Of a stretch of DNA of 64,000 bases, positions 41,847-50,772 are shown in pieces (position 1 is the first letter of the stretch; each line of letters begins with the position of its first letter). The notes below the pieces were generated by a model. The model had not been told where the DNA came from, did not search any database, and was given only the letters and a program-made list of their open reading frames with translations. Both the position numbers and the translations under genes were made by a program. Source of the DNA: Butyrivibrio sp. XPD2006 (lineage in GTDB: Bacteria > Bacillota > Clostridia > Lachnospirales > Lachnospiraceae); NCBI RefSeq assembly GCF_000420865.1, contig NZ_ATVT01000007.1, positions 62,001 through 126,000 of the forward strand. Direction: 5' to 3'.

Positions 41847-42661
41847 CTGCTGATTCCCTCTCCCAGAAACGCAAATCCCAGAACCATCAGAACTATCACA
41901 ATACCGGGACAAAGAACGTAGCTGGGTGTAGTAAACATATACTGTTGTGCATCAGATAGCATCTTGCCGAGGCTGGCATACGGAGGCTGTGATCCAACTC
42001 CCAGATAGCTAAGTCCTGCCTCAGCCAGTACTGCGTTGTTAAATCCTATCATTATTGAAGAAGCCATAACTCCCTTGATATTAGGCAGGATATGGACAAA
42101 TATCATTCGAAGATTGGAAACCCCTTGGAGTCTGGCATTTTCAACATAATCCATGTTTCTGCAGCGGAGCACCTCTCCTCTTACAATTCTGGCATAGCTC
42201 GGAACAAATGCTATTCCGAGAGATATCAGAAGCTGTACCCATCCTGTTCCGAACACACTGACAATGACCAGTGCCAGAAGAATGCTGGGGAAGGCGAAAA
42301 GAGCATCAATGATCCTCATCGTTACCTCATCAAACATTCCGCCGAAATACCCTGTCAGAGCACCGATAATTGTTCCAACGACAGAGCCGATGGCCACTGT
42401 TCCTATTGCTATAAGAAGCGTGATCCTGCTACCGTACATAACACGGCTTAGGACATCTCTTCCCATGTTGTCAGTGCCCATAGGGTGCCTTAAGGACATA
42501 CCCTGAAGCTTGTCAGCAGAATTCATTGCCGTAGGATCATAAGGCGTCCAAAAAACGCCGATTATGATAACCAGCACCATTATTCCGGTGATTATGGCGC
42601 CTGACAGCAGATAGGGATTGTCTTTTATATTTCTTTTTAAATCCTGTCCGGCCTTACTCAT
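41837..42661 (-). CDS. ABC transporter permease, OppC/NikC-type (importer 2)
   Basis: The 274-residue membrane subunit has an N-terminal helix, MGTDNMGRDVLSRVMYGSRITL, the EAA-loop ENARLQGVSNLRMIFVHILPN and the family's AEAGLSYLGVG ending. It overlaps the OppB-type gene by eight bases and the OppD-type gene by 10. Confidence 0.93.
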   Translation of the reverse strand: MSKAGQDLKRNIKDNPYLLSGAIITGIMVLVIIIGVFWTPYDPTAMNSADKLQGMSLRHPMGTDNMGRDVLSRVMYGSRITLLIAIGTVAIGSVVGTIIGALTGYFGGMFDEVTMRIIDALFAFPSILLALVIVSVFGTGWVQLLISLGIAFVPSYARIVRGEVLRCRNMDYVENARLQGVSNLRMIFVHILPNIKGVMASSIMIGFNNAVLAEAGLSYLGVGSQPPYASLGKMLSDAQQYMFTTPSYVLCPGIVIVLMVLGFAFLGEGISRWK

Positions 42662-43601
42662 CTTCCATACCTATCCTTGGATCCACAATGCGGTAGATCA
42701 CATCTACCAGGAAATTAACCAGTAAAACAATTATGGCAATTCCCATGATTATCGCCTCTACAACGGGATAATCTCTGTTACTGATACTTGTAAGCAGTAT
42801 TCTGCTGATACCCGGAATACTGAATACCTGCTCTATTACAATACTTCCTGCAACCATGTCCGCCAGAGCCATTCCAAGAAATGTGATGACCGGTATCATG
42901 GCATTTTTAAGGACGTGTCTGTACAAGACTCCGTCTGTCTTGTTTCCTCTGCTGTAAGCTGTTCTTGCATAGTCCTTGCCGGCTTCATCGATAAGGCTGC
43001 CCCTTAACATCTTGACCGTCATGGCAATCTTGGGAAGTGCTATCGCAAGAGATGGGAAAAAGAGATATTGCAGGAATTTACCAAAATCAGCTGTATATGA
43101 AACGAAGCCTCCGGGGGTAAATAATCTGAATATCATACCAAAGATAAAGGTTATGAGTATTCCGGAAAAGAACGGCGGAATTGCCATGATGATCTGGTTG
43201 ATTACAATGATTATCCTGTCCAGAACACCATTTTCATGCTTAGCCGTAAATATCCCCAGGGGAATTGATATCAAAATTGTGAGAAGGAACGCTATAATCG
43301 CCATGGTCAGTGTGATTGGAATCTTACTGCTGATCATGCCCTTTACAGGTACCTTGTAGTTGTAGGATGTACCGAAATCTCCCTGAATAAAAGCTATAAA
43401 CCATCTTCCGTATCTGACCAGCAGCGGATCATTAAGTCCCATCTGCTGTCTCGTCTGTTCTACAAGTTCCGGTGATGCCTCCGTACCCAGCATTCTGAGG
43501 GCAGGATCTCCCGGAATAACATTAAAGGCGAGGAAAACACATATAGAAACCACCAATAAGGTAACTATCATCATTCCAAGCTTTTTAATGATGTATTTCA
43601 T
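42654..43601 (-). CDS. ABC transporter permease, OppB/NikB-type (importer 2)
   Basis: The 315-residue membrane subunit begins MKYIIKKLGMMIVTLLVVSICVFLAFNVIPGDPA. It has the EAA loop YARTAYSRGNKTDGVLYRHVLKNAMIPVIT and ends RIVDPRIGM. GCGAGGA precedes the ATG. It lies 38 bases after the binding-protein gene. Confidence 0.93.
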   Translation of the reverse strand: MKYIIKKLGMMIVTLLVVSICVFLAFNVIPGDPALRMLGTEASPELVEQTRQQMGLNDPLLVRYGRWFIAFIQGDFGTSYNYKVPVKGMISSKIPITLTMAIIAFLLTILISIPLGIFTAKHENGVLDRIIIVINQIIMAIPPFFSGILITFIFGMIFRLFTPGGFVSYTADFGKFLQYLFFPSLAIALPKIAMTVKMLRGSLIDEAGKDYARTAYSRGNKTDGVLYRHVLKNAMIPVITFLGMALADMVAGSIVIEQVFSIPGISRILLTSISNRDYPVVEAIIMGIAIIVLLVNFLVDVIYRIVDPRIGMEDE

Positions 43602-43639
43602 ATGCGTTCCTCGCCTATCTAAGTTTTTAAACTACTGTA

Positions 43640-45163
43640 TTACTGATCTGCAAGTTTGATCTTGCTGATATCCTGTACATAAAGAGGATAGAATACATAT
43701 CCTGTGTACTTCTTGTTCAGTGCAACAAACTCAGGAAGGTCCTGAATATATACACTTGCTGCTTCCTCTGAAAGAATCTTCTCACATTCCTTGTAATACT
43801 CGGTCTTAGCAGCGTCATCAGATGTGCTCTGAGCGTTTGCATAAGCCTCATCATATGCAGGGCTGTTGAAGTTTACAAAGTTTCTTCCTGCATCAGATGC
43901 ATATCTTGCAAGAAGTGATGATGCTGAAAGTGTTGAAGCATCAACTCCGACTACTGTTGCCTGATACTTCCTGTCTGAATAAACATCTGAAAGCCATGTA
44001 TTCCACTCAACTTCCTGAATGTTGGCTGTAACACCGATAGCCTTAAGTTCCTCTGAAATAACCTGTGCTGTATCTACATGCTGTGTGTAGTTTGAAGGAA
44101 CTGTGATAGTGAATTCAAATCCGTCAGGATATCCGGCCTCAGCCAGAAGCTCTTTAGCCTTAGCTGTATCTGTATTGTATGTGTCATTGAGCTCAGGCAT
44201 GAAATACTTGGTAAATGAAGGGAACATAGCACTTCCGATCTCAGTGCCGGCACCATCAGATACATAGTCCATGATCTCCTGAGGGTTGATTGCATAGCAC
44301 AGAGCCTGACGAACTCTTACATCATCAAAAGGCTTCTCAGCATTGTTGATGTACATAGCCTGTACAAGGTTCATTGTTCCCTCATAGATTTCAAACTGGT
44401 CATCCAGCTGTGAAACCTGTGTGCTTGTAATACGGGCATACATATCGATTGAACCGCCCTTAAGGTCCATAACAACTGCATCTGAGTTTGACTCAATCTT
44501 GAATGTTACGTCCTTGATAAATGCCTTATCTCCCCAGTAATCATCAAACCTTGTAACAACAAAGTTCTCCTGAGGTGAGCTTGATACATACTTGTATGGT
44601 CCTGTACCAATGCAGTTTGTAGCAGGGTCTGTGTTTGAAGCGGGAATGATAGCTACTGTGAGCTGAGTAAGGAACTCTGAATCCTCCTCGTTCAAAACAA
44701 CATCTACTGTCTTGTCGTCAACAATATTCACACTTTCAATCTTGGAAAAAGAAGAGATCAGGGGCTCACTGCCGTCTACGCCCATGTTACGCTCTAAAGA
44801 ATATTTGATATCCTCTACTGTAACTGCGTTTCCGTCATGGAACTTGATTCCGTCTCTCAGCTTGAAAGTATAGGTCTTGTTGTCATCTGAGATCGTGTAC
44901 TCGCTGGCTACAGCAGGATTAAGATTACCATTTTCGTCAGGTTTAACCAAACCTTCGAACACATTGAAAAGCACCTCTTTAGTTCCTGCCCCTGTTGCAT
45001 AGTGGGGGTCAAGACTGTCAATGTCCTGAGGTATTCCGATTGTAATCTTAGAAGAATCATCTCCTGCCTTGTCGCTTGAGCATCCGCTCAATGCAATAGT
45101 CAGCGTTGTCAACACGATCAGCAAAAAGCTTACGCTAACCTTTCTAAAGCTTTTTCTCATCAT
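43640..45163 (-). CDS. Dipeptide/nickel-type binding lipoprotein (importer 2)
   Basis: This is the receptor of importer 2. Its signal ends in a lipobox (ALSGC), followed by a family-5 binding domain (IGIPQDIDSLDPHYATGAGTKEVLFNVFEGL, YTFKLRDGIKFHDGNAVTVEDIKYSLER). Its 507 residues are close to DppA/NikA size. It is the first gene of the operon, the reverse of importer 1, where the receptor is last. GGAGG precedes a double ATG. The cargo may be peptides or a metal chelate; nothing in the sequence decides. Confidence 0.92.
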   Translation of the reverse strand: MMRKSFRKVSVSFLLIVLTTLTIALSGCSSDKAGDDSSKITIGIPQDIDSLDPHYATGAGTKEVLFNVFEGLVKPDENGNLNPAVASEYTISDDNKTYTFKLRDGIKFHDGNAVTVEDIKYSLERNMGVDGSEPLISSFSKIESVNIVDDKTVDVVLNEEDSEFLTQLTVAIIPASNTDPATNCIGTGPYKYVSSSPQENFVVTRFDDYWGDKAFIKDVTFKIESNSDAVVMDLKGGSIDMYARITSTQVSQLDDQFEIYEGTMNLVQAMYINNAEKPFDDVRVRQALCYAINPQEIMDYVSDGAGTEIGSAMFPSFTKYFMPELNDTYNTDTAKAKELLAEAGYPDGFEFTITVPSNYTQHVDTAQVISEELKAIGVTANIQEVEWNTWLSDVYSDRKYQATVVGVDASTLSASSLLARYASDAGRNFVNFNSPAYDEAYANAQSTSDDAAKTEYYKECEKILSEEAASVYIQDLPEFVALNKKYTGYVFYPLYVQDISKIKLADQ

Positions 45164-45193
45164 GTCTAAATCCTCCTCGATATTTAATTACGA

Positions 45194-45214
45194 GATATGG
45201 CCCTTAGCCATATC
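45194..45214. promoter_or_regulatory. Perfect palindrome at the start of the importer-2 transcript
   Basis: GATATGGC (45194-45201) and GCCATATC (45207-45214) form a perfect inverted repeat around CCTTA. It begins about 10 bases after the -10 box of the importer-2 promoter. The position fits a repressor operator; without a T-run it is not an intrinsic terminator. No dedicated regulator gene is adjacent. Confidence 0.5.
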
Positions 45215-45223
45215 ACATTCTAC

Positions 45224-45252
45224 AATATAAAGCCCCTCCCCCTAAAAGTCAA
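45224..45252 (-). promoter_or_regulatory. Promoter of importer 2
   Basis: On the minus strand TTGACT (45247-45252), a 17-base spacer and TATATT (45224-45229) form a near-consensus vegetative promoter, 61 bases before the receptor gene. Confidence 0.65.
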
Positions 45253-45263
45253 GGAATAAAAAA

Positions 45264-45284
45264 GCCCCGGAAAATGTCCGGGGC
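45264..45284 (-). terminator. Terminator after nrdR
   Basis: GCCCCGGA pairs with TCCGGGGC around a five-base loop and is followed by TTTTTTATT on the minus strand, just past the nrdR stop. Confidence 0.92.
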
Positions 45285-45291
45285 GATAGGA

Positions 45292-45804
45292 TCAGTGATC
45301 TTTGAGAAGCGGTGTGTTTTTGTCTGTGGTGTCGGTAATGGTGCCCTCTGCTTCCTTCTTGAGGACGGTCTTGAGCTCGTCCATGAAGGTGTTGACATCC
45401 TTGAACTCCCTGTATACTGAGGCAAAACGTACATAAGCAACAGGATCGAGGTTCTTCATCTTGTCCATGACAATCTCACCGATGGCACGGCTCGGAATCT
45501 CCTTCTGTTCCATGTTGAATACTTCTGTCTCTACAGCATCAACAATCTTGGTAATCTGTTCTGCACTTACAGGTCTCTTATGACATGCTCTGAATACGCC
45601 GGCTTCAATCTTGGCGCGGTCATAAGGTTCTCTTACATCGCCCTTCTTAATAACGATAAGCGGAATAGTTTCGACCTTCTCATACGTTGTGAACCTTTTA
45701 CCACATGAATCGCAGACCCTTCTGCGTCTGATGGAAGTGTTCTCGTCTGCAGGCCTTGAATCAATTACTCTAGTGTCATCTTTCCCACAAAATGGGCATT
45801 TCAT
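45292..45804 (-). CDS. nrdR: Transcriptional repressor NrdR
   Basis: NrdR represses ribonucleotide-reductase genes, using an ATP/dATP-sensing ATP-cone. It has an N-terminal zinc ribbon (MKCPFCG, CDSCGKRFTTYE) and the ATP-cone (VIKKGDVREPYDRAKIEAGVFRACHKRPV). The start is ATG 45804 with GGAGG, giving 170 residues; the upstream 22-codon frame has no Shine-Dalgarno. It follows ftsZ with a terminator between. Confidence 0.96.
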   Translation of the reverse strand: MKCPFCGKDDTRVIDSRPADENTSIRRRRVCDSCGKRFTTYEKVETIPLIVIKKGDVREPYDRAKIEAGVFRACHKRPVSAEQITKIVDAVETEVFNMEQKEIPSRAIGEIVMDKMKNLDPVAYVRFASVYREFKDVNTFMDELKTVLKKEAEGTITDTTDKNTPLLKDH

Positions 45805-45929
45805 AAGTTTCCCTCCGTTTAATAGTGATAAGTCCACCGCATATTGTATAAAAACTATTTCACTCCACAAATTATTGTAGCATGGTTTATCGCCTTTTTC
45901 TACACATTATTGCAATTAAACGAAAAAAA

Positions 45930-45951
45930 GCCCTCTGCTTACGCAGAGGGC
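45930..45951 (-). terminator. Terminator after ftsZ
   Basis: GCCCTCTGC pairs perfectly with GCAGAGGGC around TTAC and is followed by seven T on the minus strand. Confidence 0.92.
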
Positions 45952-45965
45952 ATCATATTTCTGAA

Positions 45966-47216
45966 TTATTTTCTCTGTAAGAAGTCCGGTATCTTGAGAG
46001 ATTTAGGCTCTACAGTACTTGTGATATTGGTAGGTCTGTTCAGAGAAAGCGGCCTTGTAGCTGATGATGTAGCAGGCTGATTGTCTGAAGCAGGTGTTCC
46101 AATAGTTGATATTGTAGGCTGTACAGGAGTGATAGGAGTAACAACAGGCTGAACTGTAGGATTAGGTGTTACAGTAGCTGTATTGGTCTGTACTACTGTC
46201 TGAGCAGCCTTAGCTGCTGCAGCATTCTGTGCCTGAAGCACTGCCTGGTTGTTAGTTGTGTTAATCTTATCCTCAATACCTGTAGCAATAACTGTTACGG
46301 TACATGTGTCTGTCTTGCTCTCATCATACATAGCACCAAAGATAACATTTACGTTATCTCCTGCCAGCTGACGAACATACTCAGATGCATCGGATGCATC
46401 TGTAAGGGTGATGTCACCGGAAATGTTGATGATAACATCAGTAGCTCCGTTGACCTTAGTCTCAAGAAGAGGTGACTCAACAGCCATCTTGACAGCGTCT
46501 GTTGCCTTGTCATCGCCCTTGCCGCTACCGATACCGATGTGGGCAATACCCTTATCCTTCATAACTGTAGATACATCGGCAAAGTCAAGATTGATAACAG
46601 CAGGAACATTGATAAGATCTGTGATTCCCTGTACGGCCTGCTGAAGAACCTCATCAGCCTTCTTAAGAGCATCAGGCATTGTTGTACGTCTGTCAACAAT
46701 CTGAAGAAGCTTATCATTAGGGATAACGATAAGTGTATCTACATTTGTTCTGATATTGGAAATTCCGAGCATAGCGTTCTGCATACGAACACGAGCCTCG
46801 AAACTAAAAGGCTTGGTAACTACGCCAACTGTAAGGATACCCATATCCTTGGCAAGCTTGGCTACTACAGGAGCTGCACCGGTACCTGTTCCGCCACCCA
46901 TACCACAGGTAACGAATACCATGTCTGCACCCTTAAGTGCTGCAGAAATCTCTTCTGCGCTCTCTTCAGCCGCTTTCTGACCGATCTCAGGCTTAGCGCC
47001 TGCTCCAAGGCCCTTGGTGAGCTTCTCACCGATCTGCAAAAGCTTAGGTGCCTTGCAGAGCTGAAGTGCCTGTTTATCTGTATTTATACCGATAAATTCA
47101 ACACCGGTAATATTTTCATCTACCATTCTATTTACAGCATTATTACCTGCACCGCCAACCCCAACGACGATGATCTTGCAGGCGTTTTCTGCTTCATTAG
47201 ACTTAATCTCCAGCAA
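45966..47216 (-). CDS. ftsZ: Cell-division GTPase FtsZ
   Basis: FtsZ polymerises into the division ring. The GTPase domain has [17 protein letters not shown], the tubulin signature [11 protein letters not shown] and the [14 protein letters not shown] loop. A Thr/Pro/Gln-rich linker leads to the C-terminal tail [11 protein letters not shown], where FtsA or SepF would dock. Its 416 residues are normal. The start is TTG 47216, with AAGGAGG seven bases upstream. A promoter just upstream (47258-47286) can give extra ftsZ expression beyond the mraZ transcript. ftsA is absent here. Confidence 0.97.
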   Translation of the reverse strand: MLEIKSNEAENACKIIVVGVGGAGNNAVNRMVDENITGVEFIGINTDKQALQLCKAPKLLQIGEKLTKGLGAGAKPEIGQKAAEESAEEISAALKGADMVFVTCGMGGGTGTGAAPVVAKLAKDMGILTVGVVTKPFSFEARVRMQNAMLGISNIRTNVDTLIVIPNDKLLQIVDRRTTMPDALKKADEVLQQAVQGITDLINVPAVINLDFADVSTVMKDKGIAHIGIGSGKGDDKATDAVKMAVESPLLETKVNGATDVIINISGDITLTDASDASEYVRQLAGDNVNVIFGAMYDESKTDTCTVTVIATGIEDKINTTNNQAVLQAQNAAAAKAAQTVVQTNTATVTPNPTVQPVVTPITPVQPTISTIGTPASDNQPATSSATRPLSLNRPTNITSTVEPKSLKIPDFLQRK

Positions 47217-47257
47217 AACAACTCCTCCTTCATATACCTCATAGACTCCTAATAGCT

Positions 47258-47286
47258 ATGATATAATTTTTTAAACCAATTATCAA
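47258..47286 (-). promoter_or_regulatory. Promoter before ftsZ
   Basis: TTGATA (47281-47286), a 17-base spacer and TATCAT (47258-47263) on the minus strand, 42 bases before the start codon and within the ftsQ-ftsZ gap. Confidence 0.6.
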
Positions 47287-47327
47287 CCCATTTTTCTAGA
47301 TAAAATTTTCACCATTTTTACTACAAT

Positions 47328-48200
47328 TTATTGATTTTTCTCTTCAAAAGTGACGTTTTTTGTACTGTCGTCAAAATCTTTCATTTCCAAAATACCAGTT
47401 TTTCCTTCGAGCTCAGGTAAAATGTACTGAAGTTGGATAATTTTCTCGTCAATGAAGTCTCTGGTGCCCAAACTGACCTCAACTCCGCCAAAATACAAAT
47501 ACACATTATATTCACTGTCAAAGAAGATTTTGTCTGCTCTGAGGTTATATTTGGACAAAAGCTGTGTGATATCAAGAATTTCCTCGAATATCTCTTCATT
47601 TGGAGTGGGAAGCTTCTCGTACATGATAATGTAATCAAAGCTCAGCCCCATAACCTCAGGCACATCGTCAGAGGTCTCATAGGAGCTCTCTACCACTATT
47701 CCGTCCCTGTCAAAGTACATATATCTGCCCAAATGTGCAAAGTATCCGGCAATAGCCTTCTCATAAACATTTATCCTGATGGTGTCCTTGGATACTATAT
47801 CCACATCCACCTTCTCAATGAAAGGAATGTCCTCAATGCTCTTGTCTCTGTATTTTAGTGATAAAAACAGGGAGTTATGGCTGGCTTTATCATCCAGAAC
47901 CATATCAATGATCTCATCGTTGGTATAGTGTGTATTCCCTGTGACATATATGTTTGTAACCGTGTAATTATCGTTTATATATTTATAGGCTATACCACCG
48001 GCCAAAATAATGACCAGAAGTACAATTGCTATGATATACAGGCTTTTATGCATTCTCATAGCTCTGATAAGTCCGCGGATCGGATGAAAGTCCCTGACAG
48101 GATGAAAATCCCTCAGGGGATGAAAATCTTCAATTCTCTCCCTCAGCGACGGTCTGTATTCTATACGCCTCTTTTTAACTCTTCTCTTCCTCTTTGCCAT
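47328..48200 (-). CDS. ftsQ: Divisome protein FtsQ/DivIB
   Basis: This is a single-pass membrane protein of the divisome. A basic cytoplasmic start (MAKRKRRVKKRR) is followed by an unusual tandem six-residue repeat DFHPLR/DFHPVR/DFHPIR (25-42), a membrane helix (about 53-70) and a POTRA domain (VTNIYVTGNTHYTNDEIIDMV). A beta domain ends in a DFDDSTKNVTFEEK tail. Its 290 residues are close to normal. It is seven bases after ftsW. A typical FtsQ/DivIB-family protein apart from the repeat. Confidence 0.9.
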   Translation of the reverse strand: MAKRKRRVKKRRIEYRPSLRERIEDFHPLRDFHPVRDFHPIRGLIRAMRMHKSLYIIAIVLLVIILAGGIAYKYINDNYTVTNIYVTGNTHYTNDEIIDMVLDDKASHNSLFLSLKYRDKSIEDIPFIEKVDVDIVSKDTIRINVYEKAIAGYFAHLGRYMYFDRDGIVVESSYETSDDVPEVMGLSFDYIIMYEKLPTPNEEIFEEILDITQLLSKYNLRADKIFFDSEYNVYLYFGGVEVSLGTRDFIDEKIIQLQYILPELEGKTGILEMKDFDDSTKNVTFEEKNQ

Positions 48201-48207
48201 ATTGTGA

Positions 48208-49356
48208 TCATTCTCTGCCTATATTTCTCGCCACATTCAGCGCAATTCCAATTTCAGCCAGCTGGATGATAACAGCAGATCCTCCGTAACTGATGAAAGG
48301 CAGTGTAATTCCTGTATTTGGGATAGTATTGGTGACAACCGCAATATTCAGGATAACCTGAATTGCGATGTGGCCCATAACTCCAATTACCAAAAGCGCT
48401 CCGAACATATCAGGCGCATTGTTGGCCACAACCATAAGTCTCCATATCAGAAGCAGGAACATAAGCATAACAGCTATCGCCCCAAAGAGCCCAAGTTCTT
48501 CGCAAATAATGGAGAAGATCATGTCATTCTGAGCCTCAGGGATAAATCCCATCTTCTGCATACTCTCTCCAAGTCCCTTTCCAAATATTCCGCCGGAGCC
48601 TATTGCATAGAGCGCCTGTAGGGTCTGGAAACCTTTACCCGAAGCATGAGCCTGCGGATCGAGCCAGGCAAGAACACGCTCAAATCTGTAGTTCATACCA
48701 CTTGTCTGATTAGAATTGGCAATAATAACAACCAACGCCGCAACAAAAGCCGCAAGAGCCAGCGCCACAGCGATATACATTCTGTAGCCGGGAGTTGAGA
48801 TAAACAGCATGACTACCGTGATTCCCATAATGATAATGGCAGAACTCAGGTTTCTTGTGATTGTATACACCATTCCCGCAAGTACTGCAGGGAACGCAAG
48901 CGCTGTCAAAAAACCTTTTCCTGTTGTAAGGTTCTTTTTCAGTTTGATGATCATGGTCGCCGTAAAGATGATAGCCGCCACTTTGGCTACCTCAGCAGGC
49001 TGAATCGATACACCCTTAATGATGATCCATCTCTTGGCACCGTTAACAGTCTTACCGAAAGGAATGATGGCGACGAGAAGTGCTGCAGCCACCATGTAGA
49101 TTGGCATTGCCAGCCTGTAGTAAATCTTGTACGGGATGTAGGAAAGCACAACCATTCCCGCCAGTCCCATAAGAGACGGAATAAGCTGATGCTTGAAATA
49201 GTAAGCGGAGTCGCCAAAGTCGAGATTTGCTTCGTATGAGCTGGTCGAATAGAGCATGATAAGTCCAAACGCCAAAAGAAACAGTATGATGAAAATCATG
49301 CTGTAGTCTATATAGGACTCTTCTCTTTCTCTTCTCAAAAACGCAGGTCTCTCCAA
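48208..49356 (-). CDS. ftsW: Septal peptidoglycan glycosyltransferase FtsW
   Basis: FtsW is a SEDS-family polymerase that builds septal peptidoglycan with its partner PBP. It has about ten hydrophobic segments, GAKRWIIIKGVSIQPAEVAKVA, LDPQAHASGKGFQTLQALYAIGSGGIFGKGLGES and EAQNDMIFSIICEELG. Its 382 residues are normal. The start is TTG 49356 with AAGGAG eight bases before. The partner PBP is encoded three genes upstream. Confidence 0.95.
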   Translation of the reverse strand: MERPAFLRREREESYIDYSMIFIILFLLAFGLIMLYSTSSYEANLDFGDSAYYFKHQLIPSLMGLAGMVVLSYIPYKIYYRLAMPIYMVAAALLVAIIPFGKTVNGAKRWIIIKGVSIQPAEVAKVAAIIFTATMIIKLKKNLTTGKGFLTALAFPAVLAGMVYTITRNLSSAIIIMGITVVMLFISTPGYRMYIAVALALAAFVAALVVIIANSNQTSGMNYRFERVLAWLDPQAHASGKGFQTLQALYAIGSGGIFGKGLGESMQKMGFIPEAQNDMIFSIICEELGLFGAIAVMLMFLLLIWRLMVVANNAPDMFGALLVIGVMGHIAIQVILNIAVVTNTIPNTGITLPFISYGGSAVIIQLAEIGIALNVARNIGRE

Positions 49357-49368
49357 ATCTGTAACTCC

Positions 49369-50739
49369 TTACTCAGAAATCTTGTTTACGTACTCTTTGA
49401 ATCTCTTGCCCCTGGTCTCGTAATTCGGGAACATATCCCAGCTTGCACATGCAGGTGAAAGAAGAACCGCATCTCCGGGCTGTGCACTCTCTGTGCAGAA
49501 CTCAAGAGCTTCCTCATAGGTATCTTTGAATACATAATCAGTAAAGCCGTGCTTTTGTGCACACTCTGCTATCTTTTCTTTTGTCTGTCCGATGAGTACC
49601 AGAAGTTTAACAGTATCTCCAAAGCTCTCTATCCACTCATCGTACTCACTGCCCTTGTCATAACCGCCACCGATGAGAATTGTAGGCCTTGACATAGCTC
49701 GTATACCCTGGATTGCAGCATCGGGATTGGTGCCCTTGGAGTCGTTGTAGTAATCAACACCTCTCTTGGTAGCTACAAACTCAATTCTGTGCTCAACAGC
49801 CTTAAAATCTCTGATAACACTGAGAATTGTAGAAAGCGGAACTCCCATGGCAAGCGACATGGCTATAGCAGCCATCACATTCTCAACGTTGCACAGTCCC
49901 ACCAGGTTCATATCATGAATGTTCATGATAGACATAGGCTTTCCGGCCGTCGCCATGATAATTTCGTCATTGTCAAGATAGAATCCGTCTTCGAGCTTCT
50001 CTTTTGTTGAAAAGAAAACCACCCTCGCCGGACATCTTTTTCCGAAGTCCCTTGTGTACTCATTGTCATAGTTAAGCACGCAGGTATCATCAGTAGTCTG
50101 ATTATTGGTAATATTCTCCTTCATGGAGACATAGCATTCCATTGTATGATGTCTGTTGAGATGGTCCGGAGTAATATTAAGTATCGCCGACACCTTGGCA
50201 TGGAAATTATCCACTGCCTCAAGCTGGAAGGAGCTTATCTCTCCGACTATCACAGTATCATCCTTCATCTCAAGAGCGCTTTCGGCAAAAGACACTCCGA
50301 TATTGCCCACAACATAGACAGAATTATAATGAGCCTTCATGATCTCACCCACAAGAGTCGTGGTGGTCGTCTTGCCGTTTGTTCCGGTAATAGCTACCAT
50401 TGTTCCCTTGGAATAGTTATAAGCAAGCTCAATCTCGCTCCAGATTGGAATATTTTTGCCCTTTATGCGCATTACTGTAGGTGCATCAAGGGGAACAGCA
50501 GGACTTGGAACAGTAAGTGCGATTGTATCAAGCACTTCATCCGTAATCTCTCCGATGATGATCTCAGTGGCCTTGTCTCCATCATGAAGCTTGGCTCTTA
50601 TATCATCTTCCGTAACCTTTGTGTTCTCTTCAAGGATCACAGGAACAGCTCCGACCTTATGAAGAAGGTTCACAGACCCTACTCCCGATAAACCGGAACC
50701 TATTACGAGAACTCTTTTTCCTTCTAAATCTGCCTTCAT
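49369..50739 (-). CDS. murD: UDP-N-acetylmuramoylalanine--D-glutamate ligase MurD
   Basis: MurD adds D-glutamate to the peptidoglycan precursor. The 456-residue protein has the N-terminal VLVIGSGLSGVGSVNLL fold, the ATP-binding GTNGKTTTTTLVGEI, LNITPDHLNRHHTMECY, and the C-terminal DYYNDSKGTNPDAAIQGI and LLSPACASWDMFPNYETRGKRF. AGAGG precedes the ATG. It lies between mraY and ftsW, as in Bacillus. Confidence 0.97.
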   Translation of the reverse strand: MKADLEGKRVLVIGSGLSGVGSVNLLHKVGAVPVILEENTKVTEDDIRAKLHDGDKATEIIIGEITDEVLDTIALTVPSPAVPLDAPTVMRIKGKNIPIWSEIELAYNYSKGTMVAITGTNGKTTTTTLVGEIMKAHYNSVYVVGNIGVSFAESALEMKDDTVIVGEISSFQLEAVDNFHAKVSAILNITPDHLNRHHTMECYVSMKENITNNQTTDDTCVLNYDNEYTRDFGKRCPARVVFFSTKEKLEDGFYLDNDEIIMATAGKPMSIMNIHDMNLVGLCNVENVMAAIAMSLAMGVPLSTILSVIRDFKAVEHRIEFVATKRGVDYYNDSKGTNPDAAIQGIRAMSRPTILIGGGYDKGSEYDEWIESFGDTVKLLVLIGQTKEKIAECAQKHGFTDYVFKDTYEEALEFCTESAQPGDAVLLSPACASWDMFPNYETRGKRFKEYVNKISE

Positions 50740-50772
50740 ACCAAAAACCTCTTTATAATAAGCTATAACTTG

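Noticed and set aside
46539..47252. Plus-strand open frame of 237 codons opposite ftsZ
   Set aside because: It mirrors ftsZ codon usage in another frame and has a low-complexity translation with no recognisable domain.
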